NCBI RefSeq assembly: GCF_041222825.1
Contig: NZ_CP139482.1
Location: 1,271,001 to 1,335,000 of the forward strand
Origin: Candidatus Thalassolituus haligoni
GTDB taxonomy: Bacteria; Pseudomonadota; Gammaproteobacteria; Pseudomonadales; Oceanobacteraceae
DNA length: 64,000 nt
Direction of reading: 5' to 3'
In this document: piece after piece, positions 37,564 to 45,763 of the stretch
Layout of the letters: each line of letters starts with the position of its first letter
Numbering within the stretch: position 1 is the first letter of the stretch
Notes under the pieces: generated by a model
What the model was told of the DNA's origin: nothing
What the model saw: only the letters and a program-made list of their open reading frames with translations
Database searches by the model: none
Made by a program: the position numbers and the translations under genes

Positions 37564-38610
37564 TCAGTTTTGCAGGATAGTATCGTCCGGCAGCAGACTG
37601 TCGTGCATGTTTTCGATACTTTCGACTACGTCGTCCGGTTCGGAAAAGTAGGCGACGTTGAACATGGCATCACCTTCGTGAACCAGAGGGATATTCTGGC
37701 AGCCAATGATAATGCCGTCCTTGCGGGCGACTACCTTATCAAGCTGAGTGCCAAACGGATCACAGATAATCGCCATGACGTCGTCTTTTTCCACCTTGTC
37801 ACCAAGATGCTTCAGGTTGCGTACAAAGCCACTGTCAGTAGCGCGCATCCAGCCGCTGTCACGGGCGATCAGTGGTTCGATCGGAAATTTCTTCTGGCGG
37901 CTGGGGGGCAACATACCGAGGTGACGCATCACGCGTAAAATGCCACGTTCGCCAGCACGAATACACAATTCGTCGTAGCGCAGGGCTTCTCCAGCTTCGT
38001 AAAGCAGGATCTTGACGCCCATCTCGTCGGCAGATTCCCGTAAGGAGCCGTCGCGCAGATTGGCGTTCAACAAGACTGGGACGCCGAATGCCAAAGCCAT
38101 GTCACGGGTTATCTCGTCGTCGAGATTGGCGCGGATCTGGGGCAAGTTGGAGCGATGAATCGCGCCGGTATGCAGGTCAATACCGTAGTCGCATTTGGCC
38201 ACTACTTCGTTGAGGAACATGTACGCCATTCGGCCTGCGAGAGTGCCACGGCTGGAACCGGGGAAAGAGCGGTTAAGATCGCGGCGATCGGGCAGATAGC
38301 GACTCTGGTTGATAACACCAAAGGCATTGACAATGGGCACAGCGATCAAGGTGCCGCGCAGATTACGTAATCTGGAGCCGTGAATCAGGCGGTTGATGAT
38401 TTCCACACCGTTAAGTTCATCGCCATGAATGGCGGCACTGATAAACAGTGTGGGGCCGGGTTTGCTGCTGCGGCGAACATATACCGGCATGGTCACATTG
38501 GTACTGGTATAAAGACTGCCCAGTGGCAGGTTCAACTGGTAGGTGTTGCCTGGTTCTATGGCATTTCCGGCAATGTGCAGGGCGGGTAGGACTGGAGTGC
38601 GTCGGCTCAT
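37564..38610 (-). CDS. succinylglutamate desuccinylase/aspartoacylase family protein
   Basis: A 348-residue zinc-dependent M14-like hydrolase. The metal-binding motif lies in ISAAIHGDELNGVEIINR, and the segment YGIDLHTGAIHR supplies the further His. The C-terminal part resembles a beta-barrel domain. Family members cleave N-acyl amino acids or, in RimB-type proteins, act on modified peptides; the substrate cannot be chosen here because no astE-type or rimK neighbour is present. It is divergent from the metal exporter gene. Confidence 0.88.
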   Translation of the reverse strand: MSRRTPVLPALHIAGNAIEPGNTYQLNLPLGSLYTSTNVTMPVYVRRSSKPGPTLFISAAIHGDELNGVEIINRLIHGSRLRNLRGTLIAVPIVNAFGVINQSRYLPDRRDLNRSFPGSSRGTLAGRMAYMFLNEVVAKCDYGIDLHTGAIHRSNLPQIRANLDDEITRDMALAFGVPVLLNANLRDGSLRESADEMGVKILLYEAGEALRYDELCIRAGERGILRVMRHLGMLPPSRQKKFPIEPLIARDSGWMRATDSGFVRNLKHLGDKVEKDDVMAIICDPFGTQLDKVVARKDGIIIGCQNIPLVHEGDAMFNVAYFSEPDDVVESIENMHDSLLPDDTILQN

Positions 38611-38828
38611 GATGGGGTATCCGTTGAAGATCCGTGGAGTCTGCCAACAGTGTTGTCATCTGTCACTGCTTCTCTGTTTGGTAAATGAAAATCAATGCAG
38701 ACTTTTGTATCCTGGGCCGTTATTCTGCGGTCAGTTGCCCTGTATCTGTTGCATTGAACGGTGGCGTCGATTTGTTCAGGTTGGTGCACCGTGCGATTTT
38801 CATTCATTTTTCCAGTAGCCCTGTTGTT

Positions 38829-39839
38829 ATGACTTCATTGAATACCTGCCCATGTTATCAGCCGACCATTATTGCGGATCGGCAACAAGGGGAGACCCGC
38901 ACCCTTTGGGTACTTTGGTTGACGTTCTTGACCATGGTGGCCGAAATCGTTGTCGGCAGTGCCTATGGCTCCATGGCCCTGCTGGCCGATGGTTGGCACA
39001 TGGGGACGCACGTTGCGGCATTTACCATTACGCTGTTTGCCTATCGTTATGCCCGTCGTCACGCGATGGATCCTGATTTCAGTTTTGGTACTGGCAAGGT
39101 GTCGGTATTAGGTGGCTTCGCCAGTGCGGTTGCACTCGGTGTTGTGGCCTTGATGATGGTGCTGGAATCTGTGCAGCGGTTGTTTATGCCCCATGAAATA
39201 GGCTTTACGGAGTCGATTGTGGTGGCGGTGATCGGCTTGCTGGTGAATTTGGCCAGTGCCTGGTTGCTCAAGGATCATCATGGACACAGTCATGGCCATG
39301 CCCATGGGCCGGTTGATCACGATCATCACGACCATCACGACCATCACGACCATCACGACCATCACGACCATCACGACCATCACGACCATCACGACCATCA
39401 CGACCATCACGATCATCACGATCACAATTTGCGTGCAGCCTATATGCACGTACTGGCAGATGCCCTGACATCGATACTGGCCATTGTGGCGTTGATTGCT
39501 GCCATGATGCTGGGCTGGTTATGGCTGGATGCACTGATGGGGATTGTTGGTGCTGCCATTATTTCTGTTTGGGCGCTTGGTTTGTTGAAAGACACCAGCC
39601 GGATTTTGCTGGATGCCAGTATTGATGCACCCGTGCGTCAGCAGATTATTGATGCAGTACAGACCACCGGAGCTGAAATCCGTGACATCCATATCTGGAA
39701 AGTATCTGCTGATCATTATGCTTTGGTGTTGTCGGTGGCCAGCAGTGAGAACGAGATCTCCAGCCAGATTCGTCAACATCTGGATCTCTACCAACAGCTG
39801 CAACACATCACAATCGAAGTGCATCATCCGTTTCTTTAA
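38829..39839 (+). CDS. dmeF: cation diffusion facilitator, DmeF-type Co/Ni/Zn exporter with a His-rich loop
   Basis: A 336-residue CDF transporter that exports divalent metals in exchange for protons. TM2 carries the metal site LLADGWHMGTHVAAF and TM5 the site MHVLADALTS, the pattern of DmeF-type members. Six membrane spans are predicted, with a cytoplasmic C-terminal domain. The loop between TM4 and TM5 holds eleven Asp-His-His repeats, far more than usual, probably a metal-collecting segment. The start at 38829 gives a conserved-length protein; the upstream extension is unlikely. The symbol is by family resemblance. Confidence 0.88.
   Translation: MTSLNTCPCYQPTIIADRQQGETRTLWVLWLTFLTMVAEIVVGSAYGSMALLADGWHMGTHVAAFTITLFAYRYARRHAMDPDFSFGTGKVSVLGGFASAVALGVVALMMVLESVQRLFMPHEIGFTESIVVAVIGLLVNLASAWLLKDHHGHSHGHAHGPVDHDHHDHHDHHDHHDHHDHHDHHDHHDHHDHHDHHDHNLRAAYMHVLADALTSILAIVALIAAMMLGWLWLDALMGIVGAAIISVWALGLLKDTSRILLDASIDAPVRQQIIDAVQTTGAEIRDIHIWKVSADHYALVLSVASSENEISSQIRQHLDLYQQLQHITIEVHHPFL
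39321..39419 (+). repeat. GACCATCAC 9-bp array, 11 copies
   Basis: Eleven tandem 9-bp units (first and last with GAT for GAC) encode the Asp-His-His repeat in the His loop of the CDF exporter. The unit is in frame, so copy changes alter only loop length. Confidence 0.95.
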
Positions 39840-40081
39840 TCTTCCGGGCTGACTTTTCTGTCTGGCTGACATGGAGGTCATAAGCCCGCTTTGCTATCAG
39901 ATACACTGACACTGCTCCCGGTTATTTGTGACTCGCCGTTGGAAACCGTCGTTCTGGTGCCCTGTTTTTTCTCTGTTTGTTTTTTTGTGTCAACCGAAGC
40001 GAACCAGCTCCGTTGTATGGATGCGTGTAACAACATATCGATATTCAAACAGCAAGCAGGTGTAAACCTCAGGAGTGACAC

Positions 40082-41881
40082 ATGAAAACAACGGCATGGT
40101 GGCTGGCAATTGCATCCAGCCTGATGGTGGGTTGCGGTGGTGCGGGTTCCGGTAGTACCAGCTCTACGGCTACCGATGAAACCGGCACCGTTCAAATTGC
40201 CTTGACCGACGCAGAAGAAGATTTTCTGACCTATCAGGTTGAGGTGCTGGGTATCACTCTGGTTCGTGAAGATGGCACCGAGGTGGATGTTCTTCCTGCC
40301 ACCACGGAAGTGGATTTTGTTCAGTATCAGCAGTTAAGTGAACTGTTTATGGTCGCGGCCATACCGGCTGGCCATTACCGTAGTGTATTGGTCAACCTTG
40401 ATTACGCTGACGCTGATATTGTGGTTCAGGACAGTGCTGGTGTGTCTTATAGCGCGACAGTGGTAGATTCCCATAGCACAACCATCGGTACCCTGGAAGT
40501 GTCCGTTGATCTTGGCGAGGGAGCACTGAATATTGGCCGTAATAGCGTGGCAGGTCTGACTCTGGATCTGGATCTGGCGGCTTCCAACGAAGTGCTTTCT
40601 TATGATCCGGCTGTTGTTGAAGTCGAACCTTTCCTGATGGTTGTTGCCAGTCAAGACACGGATCGGGAGCATCGCGTTCGTGGTCAGTTGATCAGTTCCG
40701 ATACCGATACTGCAGAGATTACTCTGGCTATTCGCCCTATGCGACACCGCAGCGGCGAATTTGGCGATCTGGTGGTGGCTGTGACCGAAACAACGCGTTA
40801 TGACATTGATGGGATTCCATACACAGGTAGTGACGGCCTGGCCTTGATTGCGGCACTGGATGCCGCTACACCGATTGTGAGCTACGGCAGTCTTGATAAC
40901 ACCGGTACTTTTACTGCGACAGAAATATTGACCGGTGCCAGCGTCGACTGGAGCGGTGACGATGTGGTGAAAGGCATTGTTACCGCCCGCAGCGGCAATG
41001 TATTAACCCTGAACGGAGCGGTGGTCGAACGCAGTGGTCACGACGCCAGCTTTGCCTCAATGCTGGAGGTGACACTGTCTGAAGAGACAGGGGTCACCGG
41101 TCGCTACGACGGCGACAGCACGATTGCAGATATTTCCGTCGGCCAGTCGGTGCTGGTCAGTGGTAGTGTCAGTACAGATGACATCACTAAAATGGATGCC
41201 AGTACCGGGTATGTACGTATGAAACTGAATCGGTTGAGTGGCTCGGTGACGACGACTGCCCCCTTGTCGTTGGATTTGTTAAGTATCAACAGTCGCAACA
41301 GTGAGCTGTTTGATTTCAGTGGCACGGCGGATAGCCGAGATAATGACGCCGATCCCGCCACCTATGAGCTGCAAACGGCGACGCTGGATGTCACCAATCT
41401 GGCGACAGGGGACTGGGTTGCGGTGGCGGGTTATCCAACGGCATTTGGCGCTGCTATTGGCGATTTTGACGCAGTCACCGTGAATGAAATCAGCTTTGCA
41501 TCCAGCCGTGCCGACTATGTTGCTCACTGGTCTGACGCTACCACGATGCCAGTGAGCATCAGTAACGATACCCTGGTACTGGATGTGACCGACGCCAGTG
41601 AACGTTTGCGTCTGCATGGTATTCCGCGAGAGCTGGTAGCCGGCCTGGAGGTGGCTGGTGTAACAGCTACCGTCGATAAGGGCCATTTTGCAGTGCAAAT
41701 CAGCGCTACATCAACCGCTATCTATCTGAGCTACAGCGATTTTCTGCTGGCGTTGGCCAACGCCCTGGAAGGGACTGAGGCGGTCAGCCATTTAAGCGTG
41801 CAGGGACAGTTTGATGACAGCACCGGGATTCTGGATGCCAGCAGCATTATGGTGAGGTTTGGCGAGTCGAGCCGCCAGTAG
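40082..41881 (+). CDS. DUF4382-containing lipoprotein
   Basis: A 599-residue protein with a lipoprotein signal (lipobox LMVGC, Cys near 19) and a Gly/Ser-rich linker. The N-terminal domain (GTVQIALTDAEEDFLTYQVE and LFMVAAIPAGHYRSVLVNL) matches the DUF4382 family. The rest is beta-rich and acidic with repeated stretches on the theme of GNVLTLNG, resembling DUF5666-type folds. Probably anchored to the outer membrane. Function unknown. It stands alone, with the ECF sigma operon about 100 bp downstream. Confidence 0.85.
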   Translation: MKTTAWWLAIASSLMVGCGGAGSGSTSSTATDETGTVQIALTDAEEDFLTYQVEVLGITLVREDGTEVDVLPATTEVDFVQYQQLSELFMVAAIPAGHYRSVLVNLDYADADIVVQDSAGVSYSATVVDSHSTTIGTLEVSVDLGEGALNIGRNSVAGLTLDLDLAASNEVLSYDPAVVEVEPFLMVVASQDTDREHRVRGQLISSDTDTAEITLAIRPMRHRSGEFGDLVVAVTETTRYDIDGIPYTGSDGLALIAALDAATPIVSYGSLDNTGTFTATEILTGASVDWSGDDVVKGIVTARSGNVLTLNGAVVERSGHDASFASMLEVTLSEETGVTGRYDGDSTIADISVGQSVLVSGSVSTDDITKMDASTGYVRMKLNRLSGSVTTTAPLSLDLLSINSRNSELFDFSGTADSRDNDADPATYELQTATLDVTNLATGDWVAVAGYPTAFGAAIGDFDAVTVNEISFASSRADYVAHWSDATTMPVSISNDTLVLDVTDASERLRLHGIPRELVAGLEVAGVTATVDKGHFAVQISATSTAIYLSYSDFLLALANALEGTEAVSHLSVQGQFDDSTGILDASSIMVRFGESSRQ

Positions 41882-41978
41882 CCTGTTGAGCCTTGGTTTT
41901 CTCTACTGCAGATTACACTCAGGAAAACAAGGCTGAAAGAAAGGAAGCGGATGTGACTGGCTTGGAGACAGACATCGT

Positions 41979-42533
41979 ATGACCGCCAGGTTGAATGATT
42001 TCCTGATGTCGATTGAGCGTCGGGCCTTTCGGATGGTGCGATTTGCTGCCGCCAATGATGAAGATGCCCTGGATGTGGTGCAGGAAGCGATGACCCGACT
42101 GATCAGCCACTACCGCGATCGGGAAGAAGCGGAATGGCGGCCGCTGTTTTTCCGAATTTTGCAGCACTGCCTCGCCGACAGTTTGCGTCAGCAACAGAAA
42201 CAGCGCCGCTGGATGTTCTGGTCGGGCAGTCAGACGGATGTTCCAGAGACTGGCAGCGCCGATGGAATGGATGACTATGTGGGTGATTACCGCGACGAGC
42301 CGGATCAGGCCTTGGCCAGCAGTCGTCAACAGCAAGCGCTGATCAGCGCCATTGCGACCCTGCCTTTACAGCAACAGCAGTGTTTCTTATTACGCTGCTG
42401 GGAAGGGCTAAGCGTACGCGAGACGGCAGATGCGCTGAATATTTCCGAGGGCAGTGTCAAAACCCATCTGTCCAGAGCACGGCAGAAATTGAATGAGGTG
42501 GCCGAGTATCATGATATCGAAATCTGCGGATAA
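41979..42533 (+). CDS. ECF-type RNA polymerase sigma factor
   Basis: A 184-residue sigma factor with region 2 (RMVRFAAANDEDALDVVQEA) and region 4 (LPLQQQQCFLLRCWEGLS, then ISEGSVKTHLSRARQKL), and no regions 1 or 3. The following genes encode a DUF3619-like membrane protein, a small secreted protein and a DUF3106 protein, a set known in many proteobacteria. The downstream membrane protein is the likely anti-sigma factor. Target genes are unknown. Confidence 0.92.
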   Translation: MTARLNDFLMSIERRAFRMVRFAAANDEDALDVVQEAMTRLISHYRDREEAEWRPLFFRILQHCLADSLRQQQKQRRWMFWSGSQTDVPETGSADGMDDYVGDYRDEPDQALASSRQQQALISAIATLPLQQQQCFLLRCWEGLSVRETADALNISEGSVKTHLSRARQKLNEVAEYHDIEICG

Positions 42534-43023
42534 AACCTCGAGAGTTGGACAGGCGACGGTAACAGAGCAACAGCTTCTGGCACTGCTGGATGAGCAGGCA
42601 GAGACGTTGCCAGAACCCCTGACCGATCAACTGGCACAACGGCGGGCGGCCGCTTTCAGGCAAGCCATGGCTAACATCGATAGGCGTCGAACTTCCACGT
42701 CCGCTATCTGGTACTGGTTCACAGGGTCGCTATTACCCCTGGGGGGGGGGACAGCCTGCTTGATACTGGTCAGTGTGATCTGGTTGCTACAAGCCGAGGA
42801 GGGGGCGCCGGCAGGTACCTATCCGTCGAGCTACGATGCCAATATTACCACGCTGGCAGCATTCGAAGCACAGCAGGTCGAAGCACAGCAACGATTGGAT
42901 GACATGATGGCATTGGCGGAGCTTGGTGAAGACGAATGGGATATGCTGCAGCAACTGGAATTTGCCTATTGGCTAAGCGAGTTACCGGATGCGAATCCCC
43001 CAATCCTGGATAAGGCTGGTTAA
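42511..43023 (+). CDS. DUF3619-like membrane protein, putative anti-sigma factor, with a G10 tract
   Basis: A 170-residue protein overlapping the sigma gene by 23 bp. The N-terminal cytoplasmic part (LLDEQAETLPEPLTDQLAQR) resembles DUF3619 proteins that accompany such sigma factors. One membrane segment lies at about 65-92. A run of ten G (within 42740-42750) encodes the Gly-Gly-Gly in this segment; a change of one base would truncate the protein within the membrane span. The C-terminal part is acidic and extracytoplasmic. Anti-sigma function is inferred from position and topology only. Confidence 0.7.
   Translation: MISKSADKTSRVGQATVTEQQLLALLDEQAETLPEPLTDQLAQRRAAAFRQAMANIDRRRTSTSAIWYWFTGSLLPLGGGTACLILVSVIWLLQAEEGAPAGTYPSSYDANITTLAAFEAQQVEAQQRLDDMMALAELGEDEWDMLQQLEFAYWLSELPDANPPILDKAG
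42741..42750 (+). repeat. poly-G tract (G10) in the putative anti-sigma gene
   Basis: Ten consecutive G in the reading frame of the DUF3619-like gene. Homopolymers of this length are prone to slipped-strand changes and in other bacteria make genes phase-variable. In the present sequence the frame is intact. Confidence 0.9.
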
Positions 43024-43024
43024 T

Positions 43025-43327
43025 ATGGCAGCGCTAATAACCCTGTCATCTTCTGCTGGCTGGATGCTGCCGCAGGTGTCTGTTCAGGCAGAACCGGAGG
43101 TGCCATCGAATCGTGAGCCGGATCGTGCGCCGGATATTGAACTGTTGCTCTATCTGGCCGATCAGATCGAGATTGATGATGAATGGATTGATCCGATGAT
43201 GCTGGGGCCATCGCCTCTGATCCCGCAAGATACTGAGGTCAGTAGTTCCACATCTGTGCCACAAGCAACAGCGAATTTCCCAGACACAAACGAGCCAACC
43301 GAGACGCGGTCGGGAGGTGGGCAATGA
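43025..43327 (+). CDS. small secreted or periplasmic protein in the sigma factor operon
   Basis: A 100-residue protein beginning 1 bp after the previous stop. It has a signal-like N-terminus (LITLSSSAGWMLPQVSVQA) and an acidic, Pro/Ser-rich body with no known domain. It overlaps the start of the DUF3106 gene by 4 bp, so it belongs to the operon. An earlier start at 42989 overlapping the previous gene is less likely. Function unknown. Confidence 0.65.
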   Translation: MAALITLSSSAGWMLPQVSVQAEPEVPSNREPDRAPDIELLLYLADQIEIDDEWIDPMMLGPSPLIPQDTEVSSSTSVPQATANFPDTNEPTETRSGGGQ

Positions 43328-43827
43328 ATCGTGAGCATCCCCAGGTAATGCTGCAGAGGCAGCGGCGCATCAGTCTGACGCTACTCATGCTGATGGCACT
43401 GTTGACCGGATGGGTACTGCTATCAAAACCCGTACAGGCACAGGAATGGCGGCGTTTACCCCCCAGCACCCAGCAGTTACTGGAGGGCATATCCGAGCGT
43501 TGGGACAGTCTGGATGACGAGCGGCAGCAAGCACTTTTGCGCGGTGTTGAGCGCTGGCAGTCGATGTCCGACAGTGAACGACAGGCCGCCAGTGAGCGCT
43601 TCAGCCGCTGGCAGAGTTTGCCGGAAAGTCAGCGCCAGATACTACGGGATCGGTTGCAAACCTTGCGCGATATGACCCCGGAGCAGCGCCAGCAAGCCCG
43701 CGACGCCTGGCATGACTATCAACAGGCGACGCCGGAGCAGCGTCAGCAGCTGCGTCAGCGCTTCCAGAGTTTGTCGCCACAGCAGCGTGATGCCATGCGG
43801 CAACAACTGCGCTCAAAACGTCATTAA
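43324..43827 (+). CDS. DUF3106 family protein
   Basis: A 167-residue secreted protein with an N-terminal signal or anchor (LLMLMALLTGWVLLSKPVQA). The body consists of repeated helical units of the form RWxSLxxxxRQxxxxR (for example ERWDSLDDERQQALLRGV and RWQSLPESQRQILRDR), typical of DUF3106. It commonly sits with an ECF sigma factor and a DUF3619 protein, as here. Function unknown; it may act as a periplasmic sensor or chaperone-like protein. Confidence 0.85.
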   Translation: MNREHPQVMLQRQRRISLTLLMLMALLTGWVLLSKPVQAQEWRRLPPSTQQLLEGISERWDSLDDERQQALLRGVERWQSMSDSERQAASERFSRWQSLPESQRQILRDRLQTLRDMTPEQRQQARDAWHDYQQATPEQRQQLRQRFQSLSPQQRDAMRQQLRSKRH

Positions 43828-43830
43828 CTG

Positions 43831-44763
43831 TCACCAAAACCAGTCGAAACCGATCGAAACACGCTGATCGTGTGGTGTCTGCAAGGGTATGACCAGCTGG
43901 CTGGTGAGTTGCCAGTGAGTATTCAGCAAGGCAACCAACACACTGGCGCTGGCCCACTGCTGCGTGACTGCCGTTGTTCGAGCGCCAGTTTGCTGCTGGC
44001 GATAGGCGCGGCCGTTGCTGGCTGAGGTCGACAACAGTTCACCGCTCAAGGTGCGTTGGTAATCCAGCGCTATGCCGGGCGTCCATAATCGCTGGCTCTG
44101 TTGCTCTGCCAATAACCAGGTCAGACTCAACCCCGTACCCAGGTCGAGACCCGTTTGGGTATCGTATGTCTGGACGCTGGTGACATGACGCCCAGATCCC
44201 CCTGAGCCGGGTACCACGACGGCGACAGACTCGCTGCGTTCTGAGTTACCAAGGGTGCGCCCCAGTTGTACATGGCTGCTAAGCAGCCACTGGTCAGCGA
44301 TCCAGACATCCCGTCCGGCGGTGGCGGTCAGGGAGCGATTGGTACGGGATTGGCGCACAATATAGCGATCTTCCAGCACGCCGAACTGAACGTCGTACTC
44401 CTCATGGAAATGAGAGCCATCCAGCCGCAGCCAGCTGTCCTGTAACAAATAACCCAGGGTGATTGACTTGCCCTGGTTCTGGTAACTCAGTCCGTCATCA
44501 GTGGCCTGCTGGCGATCCCTGCTGCCAGAGATAAACCATTGTTCATCCCAGGTTACCGTTGCCGAAACGGTGGGGCCATAATTGTCGAGTTGGTAGTGGC
44601 GGCGGCTCTCTTCCAGCGAGAGATGGGCGTATTGCCAGGTCAGCCCGGCTTGCCAGTTGATACCACCCGCGTGCAGCTGCGGGCAAGACAGCAATCCGGC
44701 AAAGATGACTGGCGGCAGCAAGCGGCGGCGGGGCGACAGAGCAAAACATCCGTGTCGAAGCAT
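43831..44763 (-). CDS. outer-membrane beta-barrel protein
   Basis: A 310-residue protein with a signal peptide (PPVIFAGLLSCPQLHAG) and alternating polar/hydrophobic strands ending in the C-terminal FDWFW, the aromatic ending recognised by the BAM machinery. About ten to twelve strands can be imagined. No close family was recognised; it resembles autotransporter-barrel or DUF-type barrels. It ends 3 bp from the convergent DUF3106 gene. Confidence 0.75.
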   Translation of the reverse strand: MLRHGCFALSPRRRLLPPVIFAGLLSCPQLHAGGINWQAGLTWQYAHLSLEESRRHYQLDNYGPTVSATVTWDEQWFISGSRDRQQATDDGLSYQNQGKSITLGYLLQDSWLRLDGSHFHEEYDVQFGVLEDRYIVRQSRTNRSLTATAGRDVWIADQWLLSSHVQLGRTLGNSERSESVAVVVPGSGGSGRHVTSVQTYDTQTGLDLGTGLSLTWLLAEQQSQRLWTPGIALDYQRTLSGELLSTSASNGRAYRQQQTGARTTAVTQQWASASVLVALLNTHWQLTSQLVIPLQTPHDQRVSIGFDWFW

Positions 44764-44922
44764 GGTATTTCTCGTACCGAGAGCAGAGACAGCAAAGCGT
44801 ACTGGTCAATGTGTTGCGAATCCAGTCCCTATCAAAGGCTGGCAGGAGTGATTGTCGCTGCAATTTGCGCTGGTCGACTGTTATCATGACCGGCTTTTTC
44901 GCCACCGGAGCTCCGACTGCGT

Positions 44923-45639
44923 ATGGCAAGCTGTCGCTATCGTCTGGACCGTTTTATTGCCCAACACGCGGCGTTTTCCCGTCGCGATGTGCGTTTGCTG
45001 CTAGCGCAGCGGCGCATCACCATTGATGGAGAGGTAGCGGTTGATATTACCCAGCCGGTTGGTCCTTTCAGTCTGGTGACGCTGGATCACGTGGTCTTGC
45101 AACAACAACAGCCGTTGTATCTGGCCATGAACAAGCCGGTTGGCGTGGTCAGTGCGACCCGTGATAACGAGCATACGACGGTGATCGACCAGTTACGACA
45201 CAGTACTGAGTGTCCGTTAGAACCGGCGCAGCTGGAGCAGCTGCACATCGTCGGGCGTCTGGATCGGGCGTCCAGTGGCCTGCTGTTACTCACCAATGAC
45301 AGTCTCTGGTCACAGCGCTTGATGGCACCAGAGCACAAAGTTGCCAAGGTGTATCATGTGACGCTGGCGCATCCGGTCAACGCCGATTACATCACGGCGT
45401 TTGCTGCCGGTATGTATTTTCCCTTCGAAAATATCACCACGCGTCCGGCGTTACTGGAGATTATTGCCGAGCGGGAAGTGTTGGTAACCTTGATGGAAGG
45501 CCGTTACCACCAGATCAAACGTATGTTTGGCCGCTTTCGGAATCCGGTACTTGGGTTGCATCGACTCAGTATCGGTCAATGGCAACTGCCGCCAGACAGT
45601 TGGCCGGGACAGAGTTGGCAGCTGGCAATAAAGAGCTGA
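44923..45639 (+). CDS. rsuA: 16S rRNA pseudouridine synthase, RsuA family
   Basis: A 238-residue enzyme with an N-terminal S4 RNA-binding domain (YRLDRFIAQHAAFSRRDVR) and the catalytic Asp in GRLDRASSGLLLLTND. The region TTRPALLEII and EGRYHQIKRMF match RsuA, which modifies U516 of 16S rRNA, better than RluB/E/F. The start at 44923 is preceded by GGAG about 12 nt upstream. It is divergent from the barrel gene and precedes dnaE. Confidence 0.88.
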   Translation: MASCRYRLDRFIAQHAAFSRRDVRLLLAQRRITIDGEVAVDITQPVGPFSLVTLDHVVLQQQQPLYLAMNKPVGVVSATRDNEHTTVIDQLRHSTECPLEPAQLEQLHIVGRLDRASSGLLLLTNDSLWSQRLMAPEHKVAKVYHVTLAHPVNADYITAFAAGMYFPFENITTRPALLEIIAEREVLVTLMEGRYHQIKRMFGRFRNPVLGLHRLSIGQWQLPPDSWPGQSWQLAIKS

Positions 45640-45763
45640 CACACGCGCACAATCCGAGTCATCACCTGATTGCGGGCAGCAACTGTTGTAAACTCCGGGT
45701 TTGTTATTCCTCGTCACCACGCATCACTACGTATTACTCCACGTATTACTACGGGCCATTGTC

